A DNA stretch of 54,255 bases from Actinomycetota bacterium (GCA_010029945.1 RGQW01000001.1:1-54255); one strand, 5' to 3'; numbered from the stretch's first letter, positions 37,513 to 49,918 are shown. Numbers and translations are program-made. Notes: generated by a model not told the origin, from the sequence alone.

Positions 37513-38819
37513 GCCAGCGCTCCATCGACGACGCTTGGACGTCCACGGAAAAGCACATGCCGAACGGTTCCCGGCATCTGCCGGCCCAGGTACGGGCTGT
37601 TGCCGCTCTTGCCCACCAACGCATCGACCTCAAGCGGGCCCTGCGGTGACGGATCCCAGACCGTGATGTTCGCCGCGGATCCGGGTGCAATCGGCATTCC
37701 TTGATCCGCCACCTGCCCGATGCGCGCTGGGATAGTCGACATGCGGTCCGCAAGGTCCCGCCACGTCAATAGACCGGACTCGATGAACACCTCGACGGCA
37801 ATTCCGAGGGCCGTCTCGAGCCCGACCATGCCCATCGCCGCCGCCGCCCACTCGCAGTCCTTGTCTTCACGCGGGTGCGGGGCATGATCGGTCGCAATGA
37901 TGTCGATCGTGCCTTCAACGACGGCTTCGCGTAACGCGTGGACATCCTCCGCACGCCGGAGCGGAGGGTTGACCTTGTAGATCGGGTCGAAGCTCTCGAC
38001 GAGTTCCTCGGTCAAGAGGAGATGGTGAGGGGTGACCTCGGCCGTGACGGGAATTCCGCGGGTCTTCGCCCATCGGATGACCTCGACCGAACCGGCTGTC
38101 GATACATGGCACACATGCAGCCGTGATCCCACATGCTCGGCCAACAGGACGTCACGAGCGATGATCGCTTCCTCCGCGACTGCAGGCCACCCCGCGAGAC
38201 CAAGGCGAGCGGACAACGCACCTTCGTTCATTTGGGCCGCCTCGGTGAGCCGAGGGTCTTGCGCGTGTTGAGCGACCACGCCATCGAAAGTCTTGACGTA
38301 TTCCAATGCCCGACGCATCAGGAGCGGGTCGTGAACACACAAGCCGTCATCGCTGAACACCCGAACAGATGCAGCGCTCGACGCCATGGCGCCGAGTTCG
38401 GCCAACTGCTCACCCTTCAACCCGACGGTGACAGCACCCACCGGGCGAACGTCCACGATGCCGGCTTCTACTCCCCGACGCCATACCTGCTCGACCACAC
38501 CGGCGGTGTCGGCAACCGGCGAGGTGTTCGCCATCGCGTGCACACAGGTGAAGCCGCCCATCGCCGCCGCCTGAGACCCCGTCGCGATCGTTTCTGCATC
38601 CTCGCGGCCTGGTTCCCGAAGGTGGGTGTGCAGATCCACGAGGCCGGGGATGACCGTGCAGCCGGATGCATCGAGTTCGAGCTCGACGCCCTCAGCAGGC
38701 AGAGCATTGCTACCGGACTGATTCGACGGCGTCATCGCCGTGATGACACCGTCATCGATGACGATGTCGTGTGGATCGAGGCCGTAGGGAGCCCCGCCGC
38801 GAAGGACGACCGCACCCAT
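37509..38819 (-). CDS. pyrC: Dihydroorotase
   Basis: PyrC closes carbamoyl-aspartate to dihydroorotate. The 436 residues form a class I amidohydrolase with the metal sites DLHTHLREPG, HVSTAGS and ATDHAPH. The ANTSPV substrate segment is present. The ATG at 38819 overlaps the pyrB stop as TGATG, with a GGTGGGG ribosome site; longer upstream frames lie inside pyrB. It overlaps the PH-like gene by 4 nt. Confidence 0.96.
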   Translation of the reverse strand: MGAVVLRGGAPYGLDPHDIVIDDGVITAMTPSNQSGSNALPAEGVELELDASGCTVIPGLVDLHTHLREPGREDAETIATGSQAAAMGGFTCVHAMANTSPVADTAGVVEQVWRRGVEAGIVDVRPVGAVTVGLKGEQLAELGAMASSAASVRVFSDDGLCVHDPLLMRRALEYVKTFDGVVAQHAQDPRLTEAAQMNEGALSARLGLAGWPAVAEEAIIARDVLLAEHVGSRLHVCHVSTAGSVEVIRWAKTRGIPVTAEVTPHHLLLTEELVESFDPIYKVNPPLRRAEDVHALREAVVEGTIDIIATDHAPHPREDKDCEWAAAAMGMVGLETALGIAVEVFIESGLLTWRDLADRMSTIPARIGQVADQGMPIAPGSAANITVWDPSPQGPLEVDALVGKSGNSPYLGRQMPGTVRHVLFRGRPSVVDGALA

Positions 38820-39778
38820 CAGTCCCCACCTGCCTGCGAACCAGCGCCACCGAGAAGCAGATACAGGCACGCCATACGTACGTTGACGCCGTTGGCCACC
38901 TGCTCCACGATGACGGCCCGAGAGGAATCGGCGACATCCGCGGAGATTTCCAAGCCACGATTCATCGGGCCGGGGTGCATGACGATGGCACGATCTTTCA
39001 GCAGCTCGAGCCGCGGAGCATCAAGGCCATACAACCTCGAGTACTCCAGGGTAGAGGGGAAGTAGGACCCCGCCATTCGCTCCGCTTGCACCCGGAGCAT
39101 CATCACCGCGTCTGCTTGCATCAGTGCGTCGTCGAGGTGGTAGCTCACCGAGCAGGGCCACGATTCCACACCTACCGGGATCAACGTCGGGGGCGCCACC
39201 AAGGTCACCTCGGCGCCGAGAGTGTGCAGGAGCAACACGTTCGATCGGGCCACGCGGCTGTGCAGAACATCACCCACGATGACCACGTGAACACCCTGCA
39301 AATCCCCCTGTCCCCCACAGATGTGAGAGCGCAACGTGTAGGCGTCCAGGAGAGCCTGGGTGGGATGTTCATGGGTGCCGTCGCCTGCATTGATGACCGA
39401 ACCGTCGATCCACCCTGCGGTGGCCAGACGGTACGGCGCACCCGAGGCGCCATGCCTGACGATGACCGCATCGGCACCCATGGCCTCCAGAGTTAATGCC
39501 GTGTCCTTGAGCGACTCTCCCTTGGAAACAGACGAACCCTTGGCCGAGAAGGTGATCACATCGGCAGACAACCGCTTGGCTGCCAATTCGAAGGACAGTC
39601 GAGTGCGCGTCGAATCCTCGAAAAAAAGATTCACGACCGTGCGACCCCGAAGGGTTGGCAGTTTCTTCACCGAACGCTCCGTTACGGATGCGAGTTCGGC
39701 TGTCGTGTCCAAAATCATCAGCGCCTGGGCTCGATCGAGGTCTCCGGCGGAGAGCAGGTGCTTACCCAGCATCTGCAT
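38819..39778 (-). CDS. pyrB: Aspartate carbamoyltransferase, catalytic subunit
   Basis: PyrB joins carbamoyl phosphate and aspartate. Motifs: [19 protein letters not shown] (carbamoyl phosphate), [26 protein letters not shown] and HPGPMNRG. About 319 residues, normal. No pyrI regulatory subunit is present. The start is uncertain: GTG 39781, ATG 39778 and ATG 39772 are in frame and none has a good ribosome site. All overlap the end of pyrR, so translational coupling to pyrR is likely. Confidence 0.95.
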   Translation of the reverse strand: MQMLGKHLLSAGDLDRAQALMILDTTAELASVTERSVKKLPTLRGRTVVNLFFEDSTRTRLSFELAAKRLSADVITFSAKGSSVSKGESLKDTALTLEAMGADAVIVRHGASGAPYRLATAGWIDGSVINAGDGTHEHPTQALLDAYTLRSHICGGQGDLQGVHVVIVGDVLHSRVARSNVLLLHTLGAEVTLVAPPTLIPVGVESWPCSVSYHLDDALMQADAVMMLRVQAERMAGSYFPSTLEYSRLYGLDAPRLELLKDRAIVMHPGPMNRGLEISADVADSSRAVIVEQVANGVNVRMACLYLLLGGAGSQAGGD

Positions 39779-40331
39779 CACCGACCGACTCGCTATCGAT
39801 CATCACGTCGTCTACCCCGTCGATCTCGACGAAACGCACGCGCACCGTCTCGTCCTTGGCTGTGGGCAGGTTCTTTCCGATGAAGTCCGGTCGGATCGGC
39901 AGTTCGCGATGGCCCCGATCGATCATCACTGCTAGCCGCACGATGGCCGGCCGGCCTAGATCATGGACGGCGTCGAGGGCAGCGCGGATGGTTCGCCCCG
40001 AGTACAAGACATCATCGACGAGGACGACCGTGCACCCATCGATTCCCTGTGCCGGGATATCGGTCGGCTCGAGCGCTCGAACTTCCCGTAGTCGCAGATC
40101 GTCGCGATACAACGTGACGTCGAGTGCACCGCAGGGAACAGGATGACCCTCGATCTGTGCCACGGTCTCGGCAATGCGCCGCGCTAGGGGCACGCCTCGG
40201 GTGGGGATTCCAAGAATGATGAGGTCGTCGCTGCCCCGAGAGTTCTCGACGATTTCATGAGAGATGCGTCGAACCGCACGGCTGATGTCAGCCTGGTCGA
40301 GCACCACGCGTGCAGACGACAAGAAAACCAC
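39762..40331 (-). CDS. pyrR: Pyrimidine regulatory protein / uracil phosphoribosyltransferase
   Basis: PyrR senses UMP and binds pyr mRNA to lower its expression, with a weak uracil phosphoribosyltransferase activity. The PRPP motif [16 protein letters not shown] (about residues 100-115) and [12 protein letters not shown] are typical. 189 residues from the GTG at 40331. It is the first gene of the UMP operon. The leader just before it contains a PyrR-type binding loop that includes the likely Shine-Dalgarno, so PyrR should repress its own translation and that of coupled genes. Confidence 0.96.
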   Translation of the reverse strand: MVFLSSARVVLDQADISRAVRRISHEIVENSRGSDDLIILGIPTRGVPLARRIAETVAQIEGHPVPCGALDVTLYRDDLRLREVRALEPTDIPAQGIDGCTVVLVDDVLYSGRTIRAALDAVHDLGRPAIVRLAVMIDRGHRELPIRPDFIGKNLPTAKDETVRVRFVEIDGVDDVMIDSESVGDADAG

Positions 40332-40376
40332 CTTCCCCGCCTCACGGGACGGGCTTAAAGGAACGAGGCAAACCTA
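40332..40376 (-). promoter_or_regulatory. pyr operon promoter and PyrR-binding loop over the ribosome site
   Basis: TAGGTT at 40376-40371 serves as -10 and predicts a leader of about 30 nt. In it, 40353-40336 folds as CCCG / CGGG around the loop TCCCGTGAGG. The core GTCCCGTGAGGC fits the UCCNGNGAGG core of PyrR-binding RNA known from Bacillus. The GAGG at 40343-40340 is also the best Shine-Dalgarno, 8 nt before the pyrR GTG. PyrR binding would therefore block ribosomes, as described for Mycobacterium smegmatis. Confidence 0.7.
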
Positions 40377-40399
40377 TCTCAGAACGGCATCCGCCCGCG

Positions 40400-41833
<1,434 letters not shown>

Positions 41834-41862
41834 GGGGGGAAGCCTAGCCGTAACCGGTTACA
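41834..41862 (-). promoter_or_regulatory. pyk leaderless promoter with LacI-type operator
   Basis: TAGGCT (41846-41841) lies 7 nt before the pyk ATG. The perfect 12-bp palindrome GTAACCGGTTAC (41850-41861) sits between the -10 and -35 regions and overlaps the gltD stop codon. With flanks it reads TGTAACCGGTTACG, one base short of the 14-bp symmetry usual for LacI-family operators with a central CG. A bound repressor would block pyk transcription. Confidence 0.55.
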
Positions 41863-43312
41863 CGGTGAGGGGCCGCGCCGATGCTCGAATGGGAGACGGA
41901 AGGTTCGTGTCACCGGTCAAGTACCGATCGACGCTCGCGGCGGCCGCGCGACCTTCCGCAATCGCCCACACGATCAAGGACTGGCCTCGGCCCGCATCCC
42001 CGGCGACGAAGACTCCGTCCAATTCGGTCGCGTACTCGTCTGTCCGCTCGATGGAGCCGCGCTCGGTGAGCGGGAGGCCGAACTGCTCCAGCAGTGGGCC
42101 CTGCTCTGGCCCGGTGAATCCCATAGCCAAGAAGACAGCGTCCGCGGGTATTGACCGCTCGGAGTCGGGCACCGGCTCGAAACGACCGTCGACGAACTCC
42201 ACCTCGGACAACTCCAAGCTACGAACGTGACCGTCGTCGTCCCCCACGAAGCGTTGCGTCGACACAGCGAAAATGCGCTCACCGCCCTCTTCGTGCGCAC
42301 TGCTGACCCGATACGTCATGGGGTAGGTCGGCCAGGGCTGGGCCTGCGGTCGCTCCTGGGGTGGGCGAGGCATGATCTCCAACTGCGTCACGCTTGCGGC
42401 TCCCTGGCGATGAGCGGTACCCAGACAGTCGGCACCGGTGTCGCCTCCCCCGATGATGACCACGTGCTGACCCTCAACGTCGATGGGTGATTCCTCGAAA
42501 TCGCCCTCTTGCACTCGGTTCGCGGGAGGCAGGTACTCCATTGCTTGGTAGATACCGGTCAACTCCCGACCTTCGATGGGTAGGTCACGCCAGGCTGTCG
42601 CACCGGTCGCGATGACGATTGCGTCATAGCGACGCCGCAGGTCGGCGACCGTGATGTCCACTCCCACTTCTACGTTCGGCCGAAACTTCACTCCCTCGGC
42701 TTCCATCTGCGCGAGTCGCTGATCGACGTGGTGCTTTTCCATCTTGAACTCAGGGATTCCGTAACGCAGCAGACCCCCGATCCTGTCCGACCTCTCGTAC
42801 ACAGCGACCGTGTGGCCTGCGCGCGCCAACTGCTGTGCAGCCGCAAGTCCGGCGGGTCCGGATCCGATCACTGCGACCGTGTGGCCGGTCAATGACTCCG
42901 GCGGCTGCGGTGTGATCCACCCGGCCTCCCAGGCCCGGTCGACGATGGCCACTTCGACCTGCTTGATGGTGACGGGATCGGCGTTGATGCCCAGTACGCA
43001 GGCCGCTTCGCACGGCGCCGGACACAGTCGTCCGGTGAATTCTGGAAAGTTGTTGGTGGCGTGCAGCCTTTCGATGGCTTGACCCCAGTCACGGTCGTAG
43101 ATGAGGTCATTCCATTCCGGGATGAGGTTGCCCAGTGGACACCCTTGGTGGCAGAAGGGAATACCGCAGTCCATGCAGCGCCCCGCCTGCTTTTCCAGAC
43201 TCCGAGCATCGAAGTCTTGGTAGACCTCCTGCCAATCTTGAATGCGAACATCGACCGGGCGCCGTTCGGGAAGCTGGCGGTCGGTGGTCAAGAAACCTCG
43301 TGGATCAGCCAT
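41858..43312 (-). CDS. gltD: Glutamate synthase (NADPH), small subunit
   Basis: GltD takes electrons from NADPH through FAD and Fe-S clusters to GltB. The N-terminal cysteine region ([32 protein letters not shown]) binds the 4Fe-4S clusters. FAD and NADPH sites are [20 protein letters not shown] and [19 protein letters not shown], and [14 protein letters not shown] closes the FAD domain. 484 residues. The ATG overlaps the gltB stop by 8 nt (ATGGCTGA). Confidence 0.97.
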   Translation of the reverse strand: MADPRGFLTTDRQLPERRPVDVRIQDWQEVYQDFDARSLEKQAGRCMDCGIPFCHQGCPLGNLIPEWNDLIYDRDWGQAIERLHATNNFPEFTGRLCPAPCEAACVLGINADPVTIKQVEVAIVDRAWEAGWITPQPPESLTGHTVAVIGSGPAGLAAAQQLARAGHTVAVYERSDRIGGLLRYGIPEFKMEKHHVDQRLAQMEAEGVKFRPNVEVGVDITVADLRRRYDAIVIATGATAWRDLPIEGRELTGIYQAMEYLPPANRVQEGDFEESPIDVEGQHVVIIGGGDTGADCLGTAHRQGAASVTQLEIMPRPPQERPQAQPWPTYPMTYRVSSAHEEGGERIFAVSTQRFVGDDDGHVRSLELSEVEFVDGRFEPVPDSERSIPADAVFLAMGFTGPEQGPLLEQFGLPLTERGSIERTDEYATELDGVFVAGDAGRGQSLIVWAIAEGRAAAASVDRYLTGDTNLPSPIRASARPLTV

Positions 43313-46300
43313 TGCCGCCTCCCATCACTGCCAGCACGGGGTCTTCTCCCCTGGCTATCGCCTCCTCGCGCAAACGCAACACCCGTTTGAAGTCTTGCGG
43401 CATGACCTTGGTGAACCGCTGGCGGCTATGGGCCCAGTCCTCGAGCAATCGAGCTCCCACGGCCGACTCCGTCTCCTCGACGTGCCGCTGGATCAACGAG
43501 CGCAGTTCATCTTCGTCCTGGGCGCTCAGCGGATCGAGATCCACCATTTCCGGATTCACTCGGCTCACGTTCAAATCGAGTATGTAGCCAATCCCGCCGG
43601 ACATCCCGGCCCCGACGTTGCGGCCCACCGGTCCGAGGATCACCGCGATGCCGCCGGTCATGTACTCCAGAGCGTGGTCACCGACCCCCTCGACGACAGC
43701 GTGGACGCCGGAGTTCCGCACGCAGAACCGTTCGCCCACCTGTCCGCGGATGAAGATCTCACCACTCGTCGCTCCGTACGCGATCACGTTGCCGGCGATG
43801 ATGTTGTCCTCGGCGACGAAGGGGGCGCCGCGGTCGGGCCGGATGATGAGTCGACCACCTGAAAGGCCCTTACCGAGGTAGTCGTTCGCGTCGCCCTCGA
43901 GTCGAAGGGTCACACCTGCGGGAACGAAGGCGCCGAAACTTTGACCGGCGGATCCTTGGAAGGTGATGTCGATCGTTCCGTCCGGCAAACCGTCGCCGCC
44001 GTGTAGGCGCGTCACTTCCGACCCGAGCATGGTTCCTACCGTTCGGTTCACGTTTCGAATGGCGACATTGGCCCGGACAGGTTCACGTGAGTCAAGGGCC
44101 GGGCGGCAAATCTCGATGAGTTCTTGATCCAGGGCCTTGTCCAGGCCGTGGTCCTGCTCGACGATCTTCCGACGCGCCTCACCGTCCGGAACATCGGGCA
44201 CGTGAAGGATCGGAGCAAGGTCGAGTCCGTCCGCCTTCCAGTGATCGATAGCCCGCCGCATGTCGAGAACTTCGGCGTGTCCGATGGCTTCATCGAGGCT
44301 TCGGAAACCGAGTTCGGCGAGATACTCACGTACTTCCTGGGCGATGAATTCGAAGAAGTTGACGACGAATTCGGGCGATCCCTGGAACCGCTCGCGCAAG
44401 ACGGGGTTTTGCGTTGCGATGCCCACCGGGCAGGTGTCCAGATGACACACGCGCATCATCACGCACCCCATGACCACCAACGGTGCCGTCGCGAACCCGT
44501 ACTCCTCAGCGCCGAGAAGGGCGGCGATCACGACGTCGCGTCCGGTTTTGAGCTGTCCGTCCGCCTGGACGACCACACGATCGCGAAGGCCGTTGAGCAG
44601 CAGGGTTTGCTGCGTTTCCGCCAAGCCCAACTCCCAGGGTGCGCCCGCGTGCTTGAGCGATGTCAGCGGTGATGCGCCCGTCCCTCCGTCATGGCCGGAG
44701 ATCAGAACGACGTCGGCATGGGCTTTGGAGACACCTGCGGCAACGGTTCCAACACCGACCTCCGCCACCAGCTTCACGTGCACACGTGCCCGAGGATTCG
44801 CGTTCTTCAGATCGTGGATCAGTTGCGCGAGGTCCTCGATGGAGTAGATGTCGTGGTGCGGAGGCGGGGAGATCAGCCCGACGCCGGGAGTGGAGTGTCG
44901 GGTCTTGGCAATCCACGGATAGACCTTGTGGCCGGGAAGCTGTCCGCCTTCACCCGGCTTCGCTCCTTGCGCCATCTTGATCTGGATGTCGTCGCTGTTG
45001 ACAAGGTATTCACTGGTGACACCGAAGCGCCCCGATGCAACCTGCTTGATGGCGGAACGCTTCGAGTCGCCATTGTCCATCGGAACGAAACGCTCGGGGT
45101 CTTCTCCGCCTTCTCCAGTGTTCGACTTTCCACCGAGGCGGTTCATCGCTATCGCCAGAGTTTCGTGCGCCTCTGCGGAGATGGACCCGTAGGACATGGC
45201 TCCGGTGCTGAATCGGGACACGATCGATTCGATCGATTCGACTTCATCGAGGGGAACCGATTCCCGAGCACCATCGCGGAAGGCGAACAATCCGCGCAGC
45301 GTCATCAAGCGCTCGGCTTGTTCATTGACGCCCTGGGTGTATTCCCGGAATATGTCGAAGCGCTTCGCCCGCGTCGCGTGCTGGAGCCGGAAGACGGTTT
45401 CCGGATCGAACAGATGCGGCTCCCCGTCGCGTCGCCACTGGTACTCTCCACCGTCGGTCAAGACACGATGAGCGGGAGAGATTCCCGACGGTGGATACGC
45501 CGTCGCATGCCGACGGGCGACCTCCTCCGCGATGACGTCGAGTCCAACCCCGCCGAGCTTGGTCACCGTTCCGGTGAAGTAGCTATCGACGAGTTCTTGG
45601 GAAAGCCCGATGGCTTCGAAGATCTGCGCCCCGCGATAGGACGCGACCGTGGAGACGCCCATCTTGGACATCACCTTCAACAGTCCCTTGCCCATGGCCT
45701 TGATGTAGTTGCGGACCGCCTTCTCCACGCCCATGCCGTCGAGCACGTGCCGGTGAACGAGATCTTCGACGGTCTCCAACGCCAAATACGGGTTAATCGC
45801 CGCCGCGCCGTAGCCCACGAGAAGTGCCACGTGGTGGACTTCGCGCACGTCACCGGCCTCGACCAGCAGGCTGATCTGGCTGCGCGTCTTGGTTCGCACC
45901 AGGTGATGGTGAACGGCGGCGCACAACAGCAGCGAAGGAATCGGCGCCTGCTGGGCGTTGCTTTCCCGGTCGGACAGGACGATGAAGCGCTTGCCCTGGC
46001 GGATCAAAGCATCCACCTCGTTGAAGATCTCCGCGAGTCGCTTCTCGAGAGCGACTCCCCCACCGGCCACCGGATACAGCCCCGTCACGCGCGCTGCAGC
46101 GAACTCCGGAAGTGTGCCGTCCGCATTGATGTGCAGAATCTTTGCGAGTTCGTCGTTGTCGATCACCGGGAACGGTAGGAGCACCTGGCGGCAATGGCCG
46201 GGCTGAGATTCCAACAAGTTGCCTTCGGGCCCGATGAGGCTCGCCAGGCTGGTGACGATTTCTTCACGAATAGCGTCCAACGGCGGGTTGGTCACCTGCG

Positions 46301-47849
46301 CGAAAAGTTGGCTGAAGTAGTCGAACAACAGACGCGGTCGATTCGACAGCGCCGCGATCGGAGTGTCGGTGCCCATGGAGCCGATCGGTTCCGCGCCGGC
46401 GCGCGCCATCGGCTCCATGATCACCCGGAGTTCTTCCTGGCTATACCCGAAGGTTTGCTGCCGACGCGCAACAGATTCGTGGGTGTGCACGATGTGCTCT
46501 CGTTCGGGCAGTTCCTCCAGGTGGATGATGCCGGTGTCCAGCCACTCGTCGTACGGCAATTCGGCCGCGAGTTCAGCCTTGATCTCGTCGTCTTCGATGA
46601 TGCGGCCCGCGGCGGTGTCAACGAGGAACATGCGACCTGGTTGAAGGCGTCCCTTACGCACGACCGTTTGAGGGTCGATATCCAGCACGCCAGCCTCGGA
46701 CGCCAACACCACTAAGCCCTCGTCGGTGACCCAGAATCGACCCGGTCGAAGGCCGTTGCGGTCGAGGACGGCACCGATCTGGGTTCCGTCGGTGAAGCAG
46801 ACGTTGGCGGGGCCGTCCCACGGCTCCATGAGCGTCGCGTAGAACTCGTAGAACGCCCGTCGACGTGGATCCATGTCGGGGTTGTTCTCCCAGGCTTCGG
46901 GAATCATCATCAAAACGGCCTGTGGGAGCGAGCGGCCACCGAGGTGGAGCAGTTCCAGGACTTCGTCGAAGCTGGCTGAGTCGCTGGCCCCGGGGGTGCA
47001 GATCGGCGACAGGCGAGTGAGGTCGCCGGAGAGAACATCGCTGGTGAGCATGGCTTCGCGGGTGGTCATCCAGTTCCGATTTCCCGCCACGGTGTTGATC
47101 TCGCCGTTGTGAGCGATCAACCGGTACGGGTGCGCCAGCGGCCACGACGGGAACGTGTTCGTGGAGAAACGTGAGTGAACGAGGGCCAAGGTCGATGCGA
47201 TGTCGACTTCGCTCAAGTCCGGGTAGAACGGTGTGAGTTGGTCCGTGGTCAACATGCCCTTGTAGACCATGGTGCGAGAAGACAGCGACGCGAAGTAGAC
47301 GCCCAACTCGTTCTCCACCCGCTTGCGCAACGCGTACACGCGCCGGTCGAGGTCGAGTCCGAAGGTGGCATTGCGGGCGTCCACGGCGAAGATCTGCCAG
47401 AAGTCCGGCATGCACTCTCGAGCCGTCACGCCGACCAGAGATGGATCGGTCGGCACGTGCCGCCAACCGAGGATCTCGATCTCTTCGTCGCGGGCGATCT
47501 CGTCGATCTGCGCCATCAGCACGTCGCGCGTAGGACCGTCCGTAGGAAGGAATCCGATACCCGTGGCGTAGGCACCGGGCTCGGGTAGTTCGATCTCGCT
47601 TACCCGACGCAACAGGGCATCGGGCACCTGGATCAGGATTCCCGCTCCGTCGCCGCTGTCGGGCTCACTTCCCGACGCTCCCCGGTGTTCCAGATTCTCC
47701 AGTGCCGTCAGTGCTTGCTTGACGACGTCGTTGGAAGGGACACCGCTCAGGGTCGCCACCAATGCGACACCGCAGGCGTCGCGCTCGAATTGCGGGTCAT
47801 ACAAGCCTTGCCGGGCCGGAGTGGTGGCGTATCCGTCGAGGAGAGACAC
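43305..47849 (-). CDS. gltB: Glutamate synthase (NADPH), large subunit
   Basis: GltB makes two glutamates from glutamine and 2-oxoglutarate. The 1514 residues begin with a 25-residue propeptide; Cys26 in [13 protein letters not shown] becomes the N-terminal nucleophile of the class II glutaminase. Then follow the central domain, the FMN barrel ([49 protein letters not shown] with cluster cysteines) and the C-terminal beta-helix ([18 protein letters not shown]). I choose the GTG at 47849, 6 nt after AAGGA; ATG 47855 directly touches that site. Upstream of it lies a leader of about 100 nt. Confidence 0.95.
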   Translation of the reverse strand: MSLLDGYATTPARQGLYDPQFERDACGVALVATLSGVPSNDVVKQALTALENLEHRGASGSEPDSGDGAGILIQVPDALLRRVSEIELPEPGAYATGIGFLPTDGPTRDVLMAQIDEIARDEEIEILGWRHVPTDPSLVGVTARECMPDFWQIFAVDARNATFGLDLDRRVYALRKRVENELGVYFASLSSRTMVYKGMLTTDQLTPFYPDLSEVDIASTLALVHSRFSTNTFPSWPLAHPYRLIAHNGEINTVAGNRNWMTTREAMLTSDVLSGDLTRLSPICTPGASDSASFDEVLELLHLGGRSLPQAVLMMIPEAWENNPDMDPRRRAFYEFYATLMEPWDGPANVCFTDGTQIGAVLDRNGLRPGRFWVTDEGLVVLASEAGVLDIDPQTVVRKGRLQPGRMFLVDTAAGRIIEDDEIKAELAAELPYDEWLDTGIIHLEELPEREHIVHTHESVARRQQTFGYSQEELRVIMEPMARAGAEPIGSMGTDTPIAALSNRPRLLFDYFSQLFAQVTNPPLDAIREEIVTSLASLIGPEGNLLESQPGHCRQVLLPFPVIDNDELAKILHINADGTLPEFAAARVTGLYPVAGGGVALEKRLAEIFNEVDALIRQGKRFIVLSDRESNAQQAPIPSLLLCAAVHHHLVRTKTRSQISLLVEAGDVREVHHVALLVGYGAAAINPYLALETVEDLVHRHVLDGMGVEKAVRNYIKAMGKGLLKVMSKMGVSTVASYRGAQIFEAIGLSQELVDSYFTGTVTKLGGVGLDVIAEEVARRHATAYPPSGISPAHRVLTDGGEYQWRRDGEPHLFDPETVFRLQHATRAKRFDIFREYTQGVNEQAERLMTLRGLFAFRDGARESVPLDEVESIESIVSRFSTGAMSYGSISAEAHETLAIAMNRLGGKSNTGEGGEDPERFVPMDNGDSKRSAIKQVASGRFGVTSEYLVNSDDIQIKMAQGAKPGEGGQLPGHKVYPWIAKTRHSTPGVGLISPPPHHDIYSIEDLAQLIHDLKNANPRARVHVKLVAEVGVGTVAAGVSKAHADVVLISGHDGGTGASPLTSLKHAGAPWELGLAETQQTLLLNGLRDRVVVQADGQLKTGRDVVIAALLGAEEYGFATAPLVVMGCVMMRVCHLDTCPVGIATQNPVLRERFQGSPEFVVNFFEFIAQEVREYLAELGFRSLDEAIGHAEVLDMRRAIDHWKADGLDLAPILHVPDVPDGEARRKIVEQDHGLDKALDQELIEICRPALDSREPVRANVAIRNVNRTVGTMLGSEVTRLHGGDGLPDGTIDITFQGSAGQSFGAFVPAGVTLRLEGDANDYLGKGLSGGRLIIRPDRGAPFVAEDNIIAGNVIAYGATSGEIFIRGQVGERFCVRNSGVHAVVEGVGDHALEYMTGGIAVILGPVGRNVGAGMSGGIGYILDLNVSRVNPEMVDLDPLSAQDEDELRSLIQRHVEETESAVGARLLEDWAHSRQRFTKVMPQDFKRVLRLREEAIARGEDPVLAVMGGGNG

Positions 47850-47963
47850 AGGCATTCCTTCGTCGTCGGTGGATGAAACCGCCCGCATCACGGCAGTAGC
47901 GGCCGGCTGCGGAGGTGGTGGTGTGGCGGTTCGGGACGACGTTGGCCCGGATCGAAAAGTCTA
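47850..47963 (-). promoter_or_regulatory. gltB promoter (-10 on the lgt stop codon) and about 100-nt leader
   Basis: TAGACT at 47963-47958 includes the lgt stop TAG (47963-47961). Transcription would start near 47951. The leader contains CCGGCCGC and several CACC runs. I see no glutamine-riboswitch consensus and no strong hairpin. Confidence 0.45.
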
Positions 47964-49028
47964 CGGGGTTGTCGTCGCGGTGTCGTCTGGACCAGGCTCC
48001 GGAGTGTCCGACTTTTCCGATTTTTCCTGCATTTGTGACATTTGACTCACGGGAGCCTGGTCGTCAGAGTCATCGGAAGTCTCGGAAGTCTCGGAGACCC
48101 CGGCTTCACCGTGGTTCTCGTCGTTCTCGTCGTTCTCGTCGTTCTTATCGTCCGCGTCAGTCGCGTCGCTCGACGCCGCACTCAGGTCCTCTCGCCCCGG
48201 CCGGGATCTCGCCGACAGCACCAGATACACGGCGGCGCCGATCCCCACGATGACCGACGTCCACACGTTCAACCGCAGCCCGGCCACGGTGTTGACCGGG
48301 TCGATTCTTAAGGTTTCGATCCAGGCCCGACCGATCGTGTACAGCAGCACGTACAGGGCGAAGACGCGCCCGTGGCCCATCGTGAACCGGCGATCCGCCC
48401 AGATGACGATGAGGGCAACCCCGACCAGCCACAGCGACTCATACAAAAACGTGGGGTGGAAAGTTTCAAAGGCCTCGTAGCCCACCGGCCGGTTTTCCGG
48501 CGCGATCTCCAGCCCCCAGGGCAGCGTCGTAGGTTGCCCGAACAGTTCCTGGTTGAACCAGTTGCCCCATCGACCGATTGCCTGGGCGAGCGCGATGCCG
48601 GGAGCGATCGCGTCTGCGATCGGAGGGAGAGCGACGTGTCGCCGTCGCGCACCGATCCACGCACCCAACGCACCGAGAGCAACGGCGCCCCAGATTCCCA
48701 AGCCTCCATCCCAGATGCGAAAAGCCGCAGCTACTCCCCGGCCGTCGGTGCCGAAGTAGATCTGCCAGTCACTGGCAACGTGATAGAGACGGCCGCCGAT
48801 GATGCCGAAGGGCACCGCCCACAGTGCGATGTCGGTGATCAGGCCTGGCTCTCCGCCGCGAGCAACGTAGCGGCGATTACCGAGCCAAATGGCAACGACG
48901 ATGCCGGCGATGATCGCCAGCGCGTAGGCGCGTAGCGGAATCGGACCCAGGTACCACGTCCCCTGGTCGGGACTGGGAATCGACGCCACGACCTGCGTGG
49001 TGATCGTCGCTATCGCACTCCCGCTCAT
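47961..49028 (-). CDS. lgt: Prolipoprotein diacylglyceryl transferase
   Basis: Lgt moves diacylglyceryl from phosphatidylglycerol to the lipobox cysteine, the first lipoprotein-processing step, in the inner membrane. About seven hydrophobic segments are visible. The signature is AIGRWGNWFNQELFGQPT; FHPTFLYESLW and the GRAWIETLRID arginine segment are also present. From about residue 280 the protein adds an acidic cytoplasmic tail of some 75 residues, with NDENDEN, SETSETSD and SQMSQM repeats from 9-nt DNA duplications. Long tails are common in actinobacterial Lgt. The ATG follows the dsbA-like gene by 16 nt. Confidence 0.95.
   Translation of the reverse strand: MSGSAIATITTQVVASIPSPDQGTWYLGPIPLRAYALAIIAGIVVAIWLGNRRYVARGGEPGLITDIALWAVPFGIIGGRLYHVASDWQIYFGTDGRGVAAAFRIWDGGLGIWGAVALGALGAWIGARRRHVALPPIADAIAPGIALAQAIGRWGNWFNQELFGQPTTLPWGLEIAPENRPVGYEAFETFHPTFLYESLWLVGVALIVIWADRRFTMGHGRVFALYVLLYTIGRAWIETLRIDPVNTVAGLRLNVWTSVIVGIGAAVYLVLSARSRPGREDLSAASSDATDADDKNDENDENDENHGEAGVSETSETSDDSDDQAPVSQMSQMQEKSEKSDTPEPGPDDTATTTP
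48114..48149. repeat. 9-bp tandem repeat inside lgt
   Basis: GTTCTCGTC occurs three times in a row (48114-48140), followed by one diverged copy, GTTCTTATC. On the coding strand it encodes the Asp-Glu-Asn repeat. The unit is a multiple of three, so copy-number changes keep the frame. Confidence 0.8.
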
Positions 49029-49044
49029 CGTTCCGTCACCGGCG

Positions 49045-49845
49045 CTAGTTGCCGGCGGCCTCGGTCAGCGCGGCGAGCAACGACGCTTGATCCGCCAACG
49101 ACTGTGTGGGGATTTCCACTCCGTCGATCTTGCCGAAGGGGGTTCCCGCTACTCCTTGGTCATAGAACTCCTGGGTTGAGTTCGCGGCCCACACTCGGTA
49201 GGTCTCGTCGTCGACGCACGCGGAGAAACTCTCGAGCGTGGCCCCACTCATGCCGATGCCTTCGGCTATCGAGACGAGTTCGGAGTTCGACCAACCGTCT
49301 CCCTCTTCCTCGGGTTGATTGGCGTAGACGGCGTCGTGGTACTCGCGCGTGAATCCCTCGTCGATCGCACAACCCCACGCGCCGATGGCGCGGTTGGAGG
49401 CATCGTTTCCGAGGTTGCGGTCCAGGAACGCGGTAGGACGCCAAATGACCCGCGCGATGCCGGTCTCGGCTGCTTCGGCGATGCCCTCGCCGTTCGCTTC
49501 TTCGAGTGAGCCGCAGGCAGGACACTGGAAGTCTTCCCACAGTTCGAGAACAGGGGCGTCGTCCCCGGCGGTTCCGTAGGGAACCCCGTACGCCCATTCG
49601 CTGTCGGCTCCAAGGACACCGTCGGGAACCGGAGCGCTGGGGTCCGCTTCAATCACATCGATGGCGTTCGCGTTGTCGTCTGCATTGCGCGCGACGACGG
49701 CGACTCCGATGATTCCGGCGACGACGGCGAGGACGGCAACGGCCCCGATGATGCGCACGGTCCGCTCCCGGCGCTTCTCCCCCGCCTGAGCTTCCGCCCG
49801 AGCGGCAGCCGCCCGGTCGCGCCGTTCTCTACTTCCCGCTGCCAT
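49045..49845 (-). CDS. Membrane-anchored DsbA-like thioredoxin-fold protein
   Basis: The 266 residues have a basic cytoplasmic start (RERRDRAAAARAEAQAGEKR), one membrane segment (IIGAVAVLAVVAGIIGVAVV, about 36-55) and an exported thioredoxin-4/DsbA-type domain with the CPAC active site in WEDFQCPACGSLEE and a cis-proline in GTPFGKIDG. It should oxidise or isomerise disulfides in exported proteins. Position between trpA and lgt is conserved in Streptomyces. The ATG has ACGGAG 6 nt upstream. TATTCT at 49899-49894 is a good -10; longer frames upstream lie in trpA. Confidence 0.88.
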   Translation of the reverse strand: MAAGSRERRDRAAAARAEAQAGEKRRERTVRIIGAVAVLAVVAGIIGVAVVARNADDNANAIDVIEADPSAPVPDGVLGADSEWAYGVPYGTAGDDAPVLELWEDFQCPACGSLEEANGEGIAEAAETGIARVIWRPTAFLDRNLGNDASNRAIGAWGCAIDEGFTREYHDAVYANQPEEEGDGWSNSELVSIAEGIGMSGATLESFSACVDDETYRVWAANSTQEFYDQGVAGTPFGKIDGVEIPTQSLADQASLLAALTEAAGN

Positions 49846-49918
49846 TACATCTCCGTTCGTGACCACAAGGAGCCTCGTCGGGCGCCGATCTCCAGAATAG
49901 TTTGCCTGTTCGACGTGC
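49846..49918 (-). promoter_or_regulatory. Promoter of the dsbA-like/lgt group
   Basis: TATTCT at 49899-49894 is the best -10 in this 73-nt gap and predicts a leader of about 40 nt ending in ACGGAG before the ATG. No -35 of note. Confidence 0.45.

Noticed and set aside
44691..46178. 495-codon plus-strand frame opposite gltB
   Set aside because: It is antisense to a certain gene and has no motif or ribosome site; such long shadows are common in GC-rich DNA. The same applies to 34774-35697 and 35622-36866.
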